From Aquimarina brevivitae (lineage in GTDB: Bacteria > Bacteroidota > Bacteroidia > Flavobacteriales > Flavobacteriaceae): 64,000 nucleotides of DNA. The translations under genes were made by a program, and so were the position numbers. Shown here piece by piece: positions 28,596 through 37,360 of the stretch. The notes under the pieces are model-generated. The model was not told the origin of the DNA. It made no database searches and saw only the letters and a list, made by a program, of their open reading frames with translations. Where the stretch lies: NCBI RefSeq assembly GCF_004216895.1, contig NZ_SGXE01000005.1, positions 30,843-94,842 of the forward strand. Direction: 5' to 3'. Position 1 is the stretch's first letter. Each line of letters opens with the position of its first letter.

Positions 28596-28694
28596 TTATC
28601 TTCGTAATGCATATCTAGAAGCTCCTGGTAACTCTTTCAGAAAACCCATTAAAAGCTTCAAGTTTGCAGAAAAAATAGTGTAAAATTGCCCCAT
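28596..28694 (-). CDS. 32-aa microprotein, paralogue C
   Basis: A 33-codon frame, ATG to TAA, that starts MGQFYT and ends FLKELPGASRYALRR. It matches A at 17 of 32 positions and B at 15, with no length difference. The ribosome site is weak (A-rich, AAAGAAAAA), as is common in this phylum. Net charge is about +4. It has its own terminator at 28515-28536, and 280 bp separate it from queE upstream, so it is likely a separate unit rather than a queE leader or tail. Nothing in it resembles a known enzyme, antitoxin or double-glycine leader. Confidence 0.75.
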   Translation of the reverse strand: MGQFYTIFSANLKLLMGFLKELPGASRYALRR

Positions 28695-28974
28695 AATTTT
28701 TCTTTTAAAATACTGATATGAAGATAACTACAACCTTTCTAAAAGAAAAATCAATTTTTGTTTTTAAGCTGTTTTTTCGATGTATTCCACGTTTTACCAG
28801 TAAAATCAAAAGATGTTCTTTATAATAAAATATTAAGTAAGAAATTTCTCTCTTTTAATGGTTTTTTTTCGTGGGATTCCCTTTTTTGAATTTACGGCAA
28901 AACAGTAACTTACCGTTTCACGTATTTTTGAAATCATTAAAAAACGTCAAATTGGGAAAAACTTGGATAAAAAA

Positions 28975-29604
28975 TTATGGAATATTCAAATATTTATGGG
29001 TTTGCAGAGACACTTTCCATTTTGGGTTTTCCATCACATAATCGACAATCAAAGGAATTATTTTATCGCGCTTGCTCCATTCGGGTTGTAAATACAACAG
29101 ACAATCCTTTCCAACCTTAGACGCTTGATGTTCTGCAAAAGCAAAATCACTCTTATTATAAACAATACATTTTAACTCATCTGCTTTTTGATATACCTCT
29201 TCAGTGGGTGGTTTCATTTTTTTGGGGGATAAACATATCCAATCCCATTGACCAGTCAATTTATATGCACCCGAGGTTTCGATATGGGTTTTCATACCTT
29301 TTCGTTTTAGCCCATTGGTCAAATAGGTCATATCCCAAGTCAAGGGCTCACCTCCGGTTACTACAATGGTATCACTAAAGACGCTAGCACTTTCTATGAT
29401 TTTATCAACATCCGTGGGTGGATGCACATCTGCGTTCCAACTTTCCTTTACATCACACCAATGACAACCAACATCGCATCCGCCCACTCGTATAAAGTAG
29501 GCTGCTGTACCTTTATGGTATCCTTCTCCCTGAATGGTATAAAACTCTTCCATCAACGGAAGCATTTTACCCGCTGCCACTAAGTCATTAATACTTTTTT
29601 CCAT
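28975..29604 (-). CDS. queE: 7-carboxy-7-deazaguanine synthase QueE
   Basis: 209 aa, a radical SAM enzyme of the queuosine/7-deazaguanine pathway that contracts 6-carboxy-tetrahydropterin to 7-carboxy-7-deazaguanine. The cluster Cys are at 43, 47 and 50, giving C-x3-C-x2-C (CDVGCHWC), preceded by EEFYTIQGEGYH, and GGEPLTW binds SAM. No queC, queD or queF lies nearby. The ATG follows its -7 box by only a few bases, so the mRNA may be almost leaderless. Confidence 0.93.
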   Translation of the reverse strand: MEKSINDLVAAGKMLPLMEEFYTIQGEGYHKGTAAYFIRVGGCDVGCHWCDVKESWNADVHPPTDVDKIIESASVFSDTIVVTGGEPLTWDMTYLTNGLKRKGMKTHIETSGAYKLTGQWDWICLSPKKMKPPTEEVYQKADELKCIVYNKSDFAFAEHQASKVGKDCLLYLQPEWSKRDKIIPLIVDYVMENPKWKVSLQTHKYLNIP

Positions 29605-29611
29605 AAGGCTG

Positions 29612-29619
29612 CAAAGGTA
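29612..29619 (-). promoter_or_regulatory. -7 box of queE
   Basis: The minus strand reads TACCTTTG, a full match to TAnnTTTG, with a TTG about 21 bp upstream (29641-29643). The queE ATG is only 7 bp after the box, so transcription would start at or next to the start codon. Confidence 0.6.
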
Positions 29620-29654
29620 ACTAATAATCTAAATACTGGACAATCCAAACACTA

Positions 29655-30113
29655 TTACTTAGCGGCTATACATTCGATCTCTATTTTGGCTCCTACTGCC
29701 AATCCTTTAGCAGCAAAAGTAGTCCGTGCTGGTTTATTAGGAAAGTAGGAAACATATACTTCATTAAACGCTTTAAAATCTTCTATGTTTGCTAGTATAA
29801 CCGTGCATTTTACCACATCATCCAAGGATAATTGATGTTGTGCTAAAACCGCTTTGATATTTTCGAGACATTGACGGGTCTCTGCCTGTATACCCCCTTC
29901 CACCAAAGTTCTGGTTTTATGATCCATACCGACTTGCCCAGACAGAAAATAAAGATCTCCTACCTGTACGATATCAGAAAATGGCGCATTCACCTTTTTG
30001 GGTTCGTGAGTTTTATGAAATAATACTTGCTTTCGGGTTTCTTTAAATTCTTGCTTACAAGATGGCAAGAAAAATAGACATAAACTTATAGTGAAAATGG
30101 ATATCCAACGCAT
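29655..30113 (-). CDS. RidA-family lipoprotein
   Basis: 152 aa. A signal sequence with lipobox LPSC at about residues 16-19 precedes a full RidA (YjgF/YER057c/UK114) domain: LYFLSGQVGMD, ETRQCLENIKAVL, VVKCTVILANIEDF, and the two active-site markers PARTTF (Arg) and EIECIA (Glu). RidA normally clears reactive enamines in the cytoplasm; here the Arg is kept but the protein appears to be exported and lipid-anchored. It sits 50 bp upstream of queE on the same strand. Confidence 0.85.
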   Translation of the reverse strand: MRWISIFTISLCLFFLPSCKQEFKETRKQVLFHKTHEPKKVNAPFSDIVQVGDLYFLSGQVGMDHKTRTLVEGGIQAETRQCLENIKAVLAQHQLSLDDVVKCTVILANIEDFKAFNEVYVSYFPNKPARTTFAAKGLAVGAKIEIECIAAK

Positions 30114-30230
30114 ATTGAGTTTTTTTGTAGTGATTAATAATCTCTCGTCTGTAAATTACAAAAAACAAAGTCATAAAGGATTCTATAGAATTGTTAAGAT
30201 TCCTTATTTTTATCAAAAATTGGATATCAT

Positions 30231-31772
30231 ATGAGTGACTCAACCACTTTTAGTCAGCATATCAACGATGGATATACTACCAAGGGAGATTATATCACTT
30301 TAGGTGCGGCTATATATAATGAAGAGGTAATTGGTGACGCACAGATAAAAATCCCCTTAAAAACATTAAATCGTCATGGTTTGATTGCAGGGGCTACTGG
30401 GACTGGTAAGACCAAAACCTTGCAGGTTATTGCGGAAAATTTAAGCGAAAAAGGCATCCCTGTTCTATTGATGGACATCAAAGGAGACCTCAGCGGTATT
30501 GCCGCAGCAAGCCCCGGTCACCCAAAAATTGACGAAAGACATCAAAAGATCAATATTCCTTTTACCGCCAAAAGCTTTCCGGTAGAAATACTCACCCTAT
30601 CAGAACAAGAGGGGGTACGATTACGTGCTACAATCAGTGAGTTTGGTCCTGTACTGCTATCCCGAATACTTGATGTTTCAGAAACACAAGCAGGTATTAT
30701 TGCTATACTTTTTAAATATTGTGATGATAATAAACTTCCCCTTTTAGATCTTAATGATTTAAAAAAGGTTTTACAATATGCTACGCAAGAAGGTAAAGAG
30801 GAATTAGAAAAAGATTACGGAAGAATTTCTACAGCTTCCACCGGAGCTATTTTAAGAAAAATTGTTACCCTGGAACAACAAGGTGCTGATCTTTTCTTCG
30901 GAGAACGTTCCTTTGATGTGGAAGATTTATGTCGCATTGATGAAGATGGAAGAGGTATTATCAACATTGTACGCCTAACGGATATACAGGACAGACCTAA
31001 GCTATTTTCAACCTTTATGCTGAGCCTGCTCGCAGAAATTTATTCCACCTTTCCGGAACAAGGTGATAGTGAAAGACCGGAATTAATTATTTTTCTGGAT
31101 GAAGCGCATCTCATTTTTGATGAAGCCTCGTCGGCATTAATAGACCAAATAGAAAGTATTGTCAAACTTATTCGGTCTAAAGGAATAGGGTTATATTTCG
31201 TAACTCAAAATCCTACTGATGTACCAGACGGAGTACTAAGCCAGTTAGGGTTAAAGGTACAGCACGCACTAAGGGCATTTACGGCTAAAGATCGGAAAGC
31301 GATCAAGCTAACGGCAGAGAACTATCCTATTTCTGAGTATTATGATACCAAAGAAATATTAACCTCTTTAGGTATTGGAGAAGCATTGGTAACAGCACTG
31401 GACGAAAAAGGACGCCCCACACCTTTGGCAGCTACTATGTTGCGTGCGCCAATGAGCCGAATGGATATTCTAACCGATGATGAATTAAAAGAACTCTTAG
31501 GTAAATCCAAACTTGCCAAAAAATATAACGAGGCTATTGATAGAGAAAGCGCCTATGAACTACTTAATGCGAAAATAGAAAAAGCAGAAGCTGAAGAGGC
31601 GAAAGAAGCAGCGAAGAAAGAACGTGAAAAACTCAATACATCTTCAAGTTCGAGATCTAGATCTCGAGGTACAAGCACTACAGAAAAAGCTATTGTAAAA
31701 GTACTAACCAGCGCTACCTTTATTCGAGGGGCGTTGGGAATATTAAATAAAATTTTAGGAAGCAAAAAATAA
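30231..31772 (+). CDS. HerA-like ATPase (DUF853/YjgR family)
   Basis: 513 aa. Walker A is GATGTGKTKT (about residues 53-62) and Walker B is IIFLDEAHLIF (about 285-295), typical of the FtsK/HerA ATPases of the DUF853 group. The C-terminus has a Glu/Lys-rich coil and a Ser/Arg-rich linker before a short hydrophobic end. The family is widespread but its job is unclear; it lacks a NurA nuclease neighbour here. Four bp separate it from the following lipoprotein gene. Confidence 0.88.
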   Translation: MSDSTTFSQHINDGYTTKGDYITLGAAIYNEEVIGDAQIKIPLKTLNRHGLIAGATGTGKTKTLQVIAENLSEKGIPVLLMDIKGDLSGIAAASPGHPKIDERHQKINIPFTAKSFPVEILTLSEQEGVRLRATISEFGPVLLSRILDVSETQAGIIAILFKYCDDNKLPLLDLNDLKKVLQYATQEGKEELEKDYGRISTASTGAILRKIVTLEQQGADLFFGERSFDVEDLCRIDEDGRGIINIVRLTDIQDRPKLFSTFMLSLLAEIYSTFPEQGDSERPELIIFLDEAHLIFDEASSALIDQIESIVKLIRSKGIGLYFVTQNPTDVPDGVLSQLGLKVQHALRAFTAKDRKAIKLTAENYPISEYYDTKEILTSLGIGEALVTALDEKGRPTPLAATMLRAPMSRMDILTDDELKELLGKSKLAKKYNEAIDRESAYELLNAKIEKAEAEEAKEAAKKEREKLNTSSSSRSRSRGTSTTEKAIVKVLTSATFIRGALGILNKILGSKK

Positions 31773-31776
31773 TGTA

Positions 31777-32334
31777 ATGATGAAAAAAATATGCATATTC
31801 TTAGTAGCTCTAAGTCTGCTAACAAGCTGTGATGACGATAAAATCGATCCAAAATTTGAAATATCTTCAACACAGGTAGGAATGCTCAAAAAAACTACTA
31901 CGGTTAAACAGCTAGACTCCATTTTTAAAAATGATTCTATGGTAAAAGCTGAAAAAGGAAGCAGATATTTATCTTCTTCTAAGGAAATTACGATCTATGA
32001 TAAAAAAGGAGAAAAACTTCTAATTATGGAGCCCATAGAGGGAGAAAATCCGGATGCTACCATAGAAAGTGTTCAGATCATCGATAAAAGATATCAGACC
32101 GCATCAGGAATATCTTCAGATTCTTATTTCAAGGATATCAAAGACAACTATCCTATTTCTAAGATAGAAAATACTTTAAGCTCTGCAGTAGTATTTGTAG
32201 ATAGTCTTAATGCTTACTTTACGATTGATAAAAAAGAACTACCGCTCTTATACCGTGGTAATACCGATCAAAAAATCGAAGCTCAGAACATTCCCGATTC
32301 TGCTAAAGTGAAACATTTTTGGGTTTCCTGGTAA
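31777..32334 (+). CDS. Lipoprotein of unknown function
   Basis: 185 aa (or one less, from the second ATG). The lipobox is LLTSC, followed by Asp-rich DDDK. The mature part is beta-rich and charged, with a repeated YDKKGEKLLIM / IIDKRY type pattern. I do not recognise a family. It follows the HerA-like gene by 4 bp, suggesting one transcript with it. Confidence 0.65.
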   Translation: MMKKICIFLVALSLLTSCDDDKIDPKFEISSTQVGMLKKTTTVKQLDSIFKNDSMVKAEKGSRYLSSSKEITIYDKKGEKLLIMEPIEGENPDATIESVQIIDKRYQTASGISSDSYFKDIKDNYPISKIENTLSSAVVFVDSLNAYFTIDKKELPLLYRGNTDQKIEAQNIPDSAKVKHFWVSW

Positions 32335-32382
32335 AAAAAGACATCTATAACGGAACTAGTAATTGCTAATCTCCTCAATATT

Positions 32383-32751
32383 ATGAGCTCTACATATCAT
32401 ATACAAAAAAAGCCATTTGTCGTACCCACTGATGATGGTAAACTCATTGAAGAACATTTTGGGTTAGCATCTGATGGTAATCAAGAAATAAGTATTGCAC
32501 ATATGGTTGCTCCCCCTGGATGGAGTGAACCCTTTCAAACCCCTGAATTTGATGAATACACCTATATAATCAAGGGTAAAAAACAATTTAAAATAGGCAA
32601 TGAAACTATAATTTTAGAAGCAGGTCAGTCGATTAAAGTAAATAAAGGTGTACGAGTTCAATATGCGAATCCGTTTGATGCCCCTTGCGAATACCTCGCC
32701 ATTTGTAAACCTGCCTTTAGTATAGATAAGGTAAATCGCGAAAATCAATAA
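32383..32751 (+). CDS. Cupin-domain protein
   Basis: 122 aa, a single cupin barrel. The second-strand region FDEYTYIIKGKKQFKIGNE and the late LEAGQSIKVNKGVRVQYAN fit cupin motifs 1 and 2, but the usual metal-binding His pair in motif 1 is missing (GWSEPFQTPEFDEYTY), so the metal site is unusual or absent. Substrate unknown. It starts a run cupin, hydrolase, RluF, VOC on the plus strand. Confidence 0.75.
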   Translation: MSSTYHIQKKPFVVPTDDGKLIEEHFGLASDGNQEISIAHMVAPPGWSEPFQTPEFDEYTYIIKGKKQFKIGNETIILEAGQSIKVNKGVRVQYANPFDAPCEYLAICKPAFSIDKVNRENQ

Positions 32752-32756
32752 GATAT

Positions 32757-33596
32757 ATGCGTCAAACCTTAAAAAAATATGCTCCCATACTTTTAGGTAA
32801 AAAACTATCTGCACAGTTTTTAATAGCACCAAAAAAAGCAATCTACAAAGCTTTTTTACTGTTTAGCACCCCACAAAAAGGACGTGTTACTTTAGAGCAA
32901 AGTTATTTTTTAGAAGATGCAGAAGACGAAGTAATTCCCGTCAAAGAAGTGTTCGTTCAAACCTATCGTTGGCCCGGTAATAGAGAAACGATTTTGCTTA
33001 TTCACGGTTGGGAAAGTAATTCGCACCGCTGGAAAGCCTTAGTTGAAAAACTACAACAACAAAATTATACAGTTATCGCTTTTGACGCGCCTGCACACGG
33101 AAATTCTTCTGGCAAAATTCTTAATGTGCCTTTATATGCTGAAGCACTTCAAAAAATAATTCAACTCTATCGTCCCAACTATACTATTGCGCATTCTGTA
33201 GGTGGAATGGCAAGCATTTTTAATTCCTTTTTATATAAAAATCCGGAAATAGAAAAAAAAGTAATCCTAGCTCCACCGGCTGAATTATCCGAGATCATGG
33301 CAAACTATCAGCAGATGCTTCGCTTTTCTGATAAGTTTTTACAACGCCTCAACAGTTTTTTTAAAGAACAATTCGGATATCATTTTGAAGAATTTTCGAT
33401 GCCCACTTTTGCCAAAGAAATCAGCACCCCTGCACTACTCATACATGATAAATTTGATGACATCACTCCCCATCAAGGGACACAAAAAATCCATCAAAAC
33501 TGGGAGAATTCTAAATTAGTACTCACTGAAAATTTTGGACATTCCCTATTTTTTGATGAAGTCGATGATATGATCCTCGATTTTTTGAAAAAATAA
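32757..33596 (+). CDS. Alpha/beta hydrolase
   Basis: 279 aa. LLIHGWESNSHRW forms the oxyanion region, AHSVGGMAS carries the likely nucleophile Ser (about residue 144), LLIHDKFDDITP the acid and NFGHSLFFD the catalytic His near the end. The first 60 residues are basic and may lie against the membrane. Substrate cannot be told. The gene begins 5 bp after the cupin gene. Confidence 0.85.
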   Translation: MRQTLKKYAPILLGKKLSAQFLIAPKKAIYKAFLLFSTPQKGRVTLEQSYFLEDAEDEVIPVKEVFVQTYRWPGNRETILLIHGWESNSHRWKALVEKLQQQNYTVIAFDAPAHGNSSGKILNVPLYAEALQKIIQLYRPNYTIAHSVGGMASIFNSFLYKNPEIEKKVILAPPAELSEIMANYQQMLRFSDKFLQRLNSFFKEQFGYHFEEFSMPTFAKEISTPALLIHDKFDDITPHQGTQKIHQNWENSKLVLTENFGHSLFFDEVDDMILDFLKK

Positions 33597-33617
33597 ATAT
33601 TATAATCACCTTTGCAT

Positions 33618-34430
33618 GTGGAGAATACTGAAGTAAAAAGACTAAATAAATACCTCAGCGAAGTTGGTTATTGTAGTCGACGCGAAGCTGATAAACTGAT
33701 TGACCAGGGCAGAGTAACTGTCAATGGCGAAGTGCCTGAGATGGGTACCAAAGTTACCCAAAATGACATTATTAAGGTGGATGGAAAGCCGGTAACCGAG
33801 CCTAAAGAAGACCATGTGTATCTGGCGTTTAACAAACCTATTGGTATTGTTTGCACCACTTCCTCTAAAGAAAAGAATAACATCGTTGATTATATCAATT
33901 ATCCTAAACGTATATTTCCTATTGGACGTCTCGATAAACCAAGTGAAGGATTAATTCTATTAACAAGTGACGGGGATATTGTAAACAAAATTTTGCGTGC
34001 CCGTAATAATCACGAAAAAGAATACGTGGTAACTGTTGATAAACCCATTAACCCCGATTTTATTGATAAAATGGGCAACGGTATACCCATTTTAGATACA
34101 GTGACACGCAAGTGCGAAGTGGAAAAAATCAGCACTTTTGATTTCAGAATCGTATTGACCCAAGGACTAAACCGCCAAATTCGAAGAATGTGTGAATATT
34201 TGGGGTATAATGTGGTAAAACTAAAAAGAATACGGATTATGAATATCCTACTGGATATACCGGTAGGTAAATATAGAAACCTCACCGAAAAAGAATTACT
34301 TATTATTAATCAAAGTACAGGGCAAAGTAGTAAAACTGAAGAAGCATCTTTACCTACTACACCCAAAAAAAATGCACAAAAGCAATTTAAAAGTAATCGC
34401 CCCAAAAGAACGGGAAAAAAACGTAATTAA
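33618..34430 (+). CDS. rluF: 23S rRNA pseudouridine synthase RluF
   Basis: 270 aa from the GTG at 33618; a TTG two codons upstream is an alternative. An S4 RNA-binding domain ([22 protein letters not shown]) precedes a RluB/E/F-type synthase domain with the catalytic Asp in [18 protein letters not shown] and the late [14 protein letters not shown]. The C-terminus is a Lys/Arg-rich tail common in Bacteroidetes. It isomerises U to pseudouridine in 23S rRNA (U2604-type). It follows the hydrolase by about 20 bp. Confidence 0.9.
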   Translation: MENTEVKRLNKYLSEVGYCSRREADKLIDQGRVTVNGEVPEMGTKVTQNDIIKVDGKPVTEPKEDHVYLAFNKPIGIVCTTSSKEKNNIVDYINYPKRIFPIGRLDKPSEGLILLTSDGDIVNKILRARNNHEKEYVVTVDKPINPDFIDKMGNGIPILDTVTRKCEVEKISTFDFRIVLTQGLNRQIRRMCEYLGYNVVKLKRIRIMNILLDIPVGKYRNLTEKELLIINQSTGQSSKTEEASLPTTPKKNAQKQFKSNRPKRTGKKRN

Positions 34431-34456
34431 ATCCCCATTTTACAAAAACTATTATT

Positions 34457-34879
34457 ATGAATAAGTTATCTCCTTTTCATTTAGCCATACCTGTTGATGA
34501 TGTAGCCAAAGCCAGAAAGTTTTATGGTGAGGTTTTAGAACTTGAAGAAGGCAGAAGTAGCGAGCATTGGGTTGACTTTAATTTTTATGGTCATCAACTG
34601 GTTATCCACTATAAACCAAAGGATGAAACCAAAGCACATTCTAATCCAGTCGATGGTAAGGATGTCCCAGTTCCTCATTTTGGCGTTGTATTGCAATGGG
34701 AGCAATGGGAAGCATTAGCAAAAAGGCTAAAGCAAAAAAATGTAGTATTCAATATTGAACCTTACATTCGGTTTAAAGGTCAGCCAGGAGAACAAGGCAC
34801 TATGTTTTTTTATGACCCTTGTGGCAATGCGCTAGAGTTTAAGACGTTTAAAGATATGTCACAAATTTTTGCAAAATAA
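34457..34879 (+). CDS. VOC-family (glyoxalase-like) protein
   Basis: 140 aa, one VOC domain: [20 protein letters not shown] at the start and [16 protein letters not shown] at the end, the usual metal-site ends (His and Glu). The central part has [17 protein letters not shown]. Members bind or act on small molecules; substrate unknown. It ends the plus-strand run that starts at the cupin gene. Confidence 0.85.
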   Translation: MNKLSPFHLAIPVDDVAKARKFYGEVLELEEGRSSEHWVDFNFYGHQLVIHYKPKDETKAHSNPVDGKDVPVPHFGVVLQWEQWEALAKRLKQKNVVFNIEPYIRFKGQPGEQGTMFFYDPCGNALEFKTFKDMSQIFAK

Positions 34880-34929
34880 TTTCTTTTCATTTATTTTAAG
34901 AACTCTAAACAATAGTTAAAAAAGGTTGT

Positions 34930-34957
34930 TTAATGATAATAACGCTACTATCATTAA
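34930..34957. terminator. Hairpin after the VOC gene
   Basis: A 9-bp stem TTAATGATA / TATCATTAA with a 10-nt loop lies 50 bp after the VOC stop. There is no T run, so it may be a weak terminator or an operator-like site. The rest of this 160-bp gap is taken by an almost pure purine tract (about 35003-35041) that runs into the start codon of the next gene. Confidence 0.35.
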
Positions 34958-35038
34958 ATAAGTCCTGATTATTATCGTTATATTCTCCGCCTCTAAGCGA
35001 TTAGAAGAAAAAGAAAAAAGAAAGAAGAAAAAAGAAAA

Positions 35039-35968
35039 ATGGATTTTACGAACCCCTTGGTATATGGAGTACCACTATTTTTAGGACTCATATTAGTCGA
35101 ACTTACCTACAGTAAAACAAGTGGTTTTAAAGACCTCTACAATTGGAAAGACCTTGGTGCAAGCTTATTTATGGGTGTAGGTTCTGCCATCTTGGGACCA
35201 CTAATCAAAGTTGCTGTAACTATAATAGTTTTTGAATATGTTTACGACCTATTTAATCCGATGGTTGATGGTGTTCGGCAAAATATTATGGGTTGGAAAT
35301 CCTTTGGATATGCCTGGTATGTATGGATACTTTGCCAATTAGCGGATGACTTCACCTATTATTGGTTCCATAGACAAAATCACATGGTGCGGGCCTTATG
35401 GGCTGCACATATAGTGCATCACTCTTCGGATAACTTTAACCTAGGAACTGCAGTAAGAAATGGATGGTTCACCCTCCTTTATAAACCCCTATTTTATATG
35501 TGGTTGCCCGCGATCGGTTTTCCACCAGAGATGGTTGTCGTTTGTTTGGGTATTGAAGCCTTGTGGCAATTCCAATTACATTCCGTCTATGTGCCCAAAT
35601 TAGGATTCATCGAAAAATTTATGAATACGCACACCATGCATCAGGTACACCACGCAAAAAATATCGAATACATGGATAAAAATCACGGTGGATTTCTAAA
35701 CATCTTTGATAAAATATTTGGTACCTGGAAAGAATTGGATGATGATATACCCGTAGAATATGGGGTTACCCATGCGCCTAATTCCTACAACCCCTGGGTG
35801 ATTTTAACACACGAGTATAAAGATATCTGGGAGGATACCAAAAAGTCCAAAAACTGGTACCACAAGTTTATGTATATTTTTGGCCCACCGGGATGGAGTC
35901 ACGATGGAAGTACACTTACGGTGAAGCAAATGCAAAAACAACTTGAACTTGAAAAACAAAAAGCGTAA
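35039..35968 (+). CDS. Sterol desaturase / fatty acid hydroxylase superfamily protein
   Basis: 309 aa with about four membrane segments and the three His clusters of the diiron FA_hydroxylase fold: WFHRQNH (about 112-118), HIVHHS (about 129-134) and HTMHQVHHAKN (about 199-209). These enzymes hydroxylate or desaturate lipids using O2. Substrate is unknown; a membrane lipid or carotenoid-like target is possible. It stands just before an aldehyde dehydrogenase with a 27-bp gap, so the two may work on one lipid-derived compound. Confidence 0.88.
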   Translation: MDFTNPLVYGVPLFLGLILVELTYSKTSGFKDLYNWKDLGASLFMGVGSAILGPLIKVAVTIIVFEYVYDLFNPMVDGVRQNIMGWKSFGYAWYVWILCQLADDFTYYWFHRQNHMVRALWAAHIVHHSSDNFNLGTAVRNGWFTLLYKPLFYMWLPAIGFPPEMVVVCLGIEALWQFQLHSVYVPKLGFIEKFMNTHTMHQVHHAKNIEYMDKNHGGFLNIFDKIFGTWKELDDDIPVEYGVTHAPNSYNPWVILTHEYKDIWEDTKKSKNWYHKFMYIFGPPGWSHDGSTLTVKQMQKQLELEKQKA

Positions 35969-35995
35969 CTTATCCTCAAATATGATAGGATACGT

Positions 35996-37360
35996 ATGGA
36001 TTATCAAGATTGCTTTGCTTTTCAACAAAAATTTTTTAAATCTAATGTAACAAAAGGGATTCCTTTTAGGATACAAGAACTCAAGCGACTCAAACAAGTC
36101 CTTCAACAACATGAAGAACTTTTGTACGAAGCGATTTATAAAGATTTTAAAAAATCACGAAAAGAAACGTATTTAACCGAATTCTCGCTACTCTATAAAG
36201 AAATAGACCTCGCACTCAAAAAGGTTAAAAAATGGTCTCAAAAGAGAAAAGCTTCGGTAAGCCTGGCCAATTTGCCGGCAAAATCGTATATCATACCTGA
36301 GCCCTTAGGCGTATCCCTAATTATTGGCGCTTGGAATTATCCGTATCAGTTATCCTTAGCTCCTGCCATAGCGGCTATAGCTGCGGGCTGTACGGTTATT
36401 TTAAAACCGAGCGAACTCCCCTCCAATACCTCAGCAGCGATGAAAAAAATGATCAATGAAAACTTTGATCCCCATTTTTTTAAAGTTATTGAAGGCGGTG
36501 TTGAGGAAACTACGGCATTACTAAAACTCAATTTTGACAAAATATTTTTTACTGGTAGTGTCCCTGTTGGCAAAATTGTTTATCAAGCAGCCGCAAAAAA
36601 TCTTACTCCCGTAACACTAGAACTAGGTGGCAAAAGCCCAGCAATCATTACCGAAGATGTGGATATAGATATGACTGCTAAACGCTTAGTCTGGGCAAAA
36701 TTTTTAAATGCAGGTCAGACCTGTATTGCTCCAGATTATGTTGTGGTACAGGAATCAATAAAGGGCAACTTTTTAAAAGCAGTGGTCGCACGAATTGAAG
36801 AGGCTAATTATGATGTTGCCAACGAAAACTACACCGAGATCATTAACAGGAAGAATTTTGATCGATTACACAGCCTTATCGATGCGGACCACATCTATTA
36901 TGGAGGTAAAAGCAATGAAGAAACTAAAACTATAGAGCCCACCATCCTTAGCGAAGTCTCTTGGGAAGACACGATTATGAATGATGAAATCTTTGGTCCC
37001 ATACTTCCTGTACTTACCTTTACCGACATTAATCAAGCTATTGAACAGATAAAGTCAAGGCCAAAGCCCCTTTCTTTATATGTGTATACAAAGAGTTCAA
37101 AAATTAGAAATAAAATTATGGCTGAAATCTCATTTGGAGGCGGAGCAGTAAATGATTCACTAATGCATATTATTGAAACTTCTATGCCTTTTGGAGGAGT
37201 TGGTAATAGCGGCATTGGTAACTATCACGGCAAATATGGATTTGACGCGTTTACACACTATAAAAGCGTGCTCCAAAAATCCTTCTGGATTGAGCTTAAT
37301 TTAAAGCATTCGCCTTATACCGATTTTAAGTTTAAGTGGTTGAAGCGATTGATTGGTTAA
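35996..37360 (+). CDS. Aldehyde dehydrogenase
   Basis: 454 aa, of the shorter class 3-like type (fatty or aromatic aldehydes). PLGVSLIIGAWNYPYQL is the NAD-binding loop, TLELGGKSPAI holds the general-base Glu and LNAGQTCIAPDYVVV the catalytic Cys (about residue 241). It oxidises aldehydes to acids with NAD(P). The last 4 bp overlap the end of the convergent kmo gene. Confidence 0.93.
   Translation: MDYQDCFAFQQKFFKSNVTKGIPFRIQELKRLKQVLQQHEELLYEAIYKDFKKSRKETYLTEFSLLYKEIDLALKKVKKWSQKRKASVSLANLPAKSYIIPEPLGVSLIIGAWNYPYQLSLAPAIAAIAAGCTVILKPSELPSNTSAAMKKMINENFDPHFFKVIEGGVEETTALLKLNFDKIFFTGSVPVGKIVYQAAAKNLTPVTLELGGKSPAIITEDVDIDMTAKRLVWAKFLNAGQTCIAPDYVVVQESIKGNFLKAVVARIEEANYDVANENYTEIINRKNFDRLHSLIDADHIYYGGKSNEETKTIEPTILSEVSWEDTIMNDEIFGPILPVLTFTDINQAIEQIKSRPKPLSLYVYTKSSKIRNKIMAEISFGGGAVNDSLMHIIETSMPFGGVGNSGIGNYHGKYGFDAFTHYKSVLQKSFWIELNLKHSPYTDFKFKWLKRLIG

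Noticed and set aside
27771..28974. Reading the 1.2-kb gap as a CRISPR array, IS remnant or single non-coding RNA
   Set aside because: No direct repeats at regular spacing and no terminal inverted repeats. The three related 33-codon frames with their own hairpins explain the structure better.
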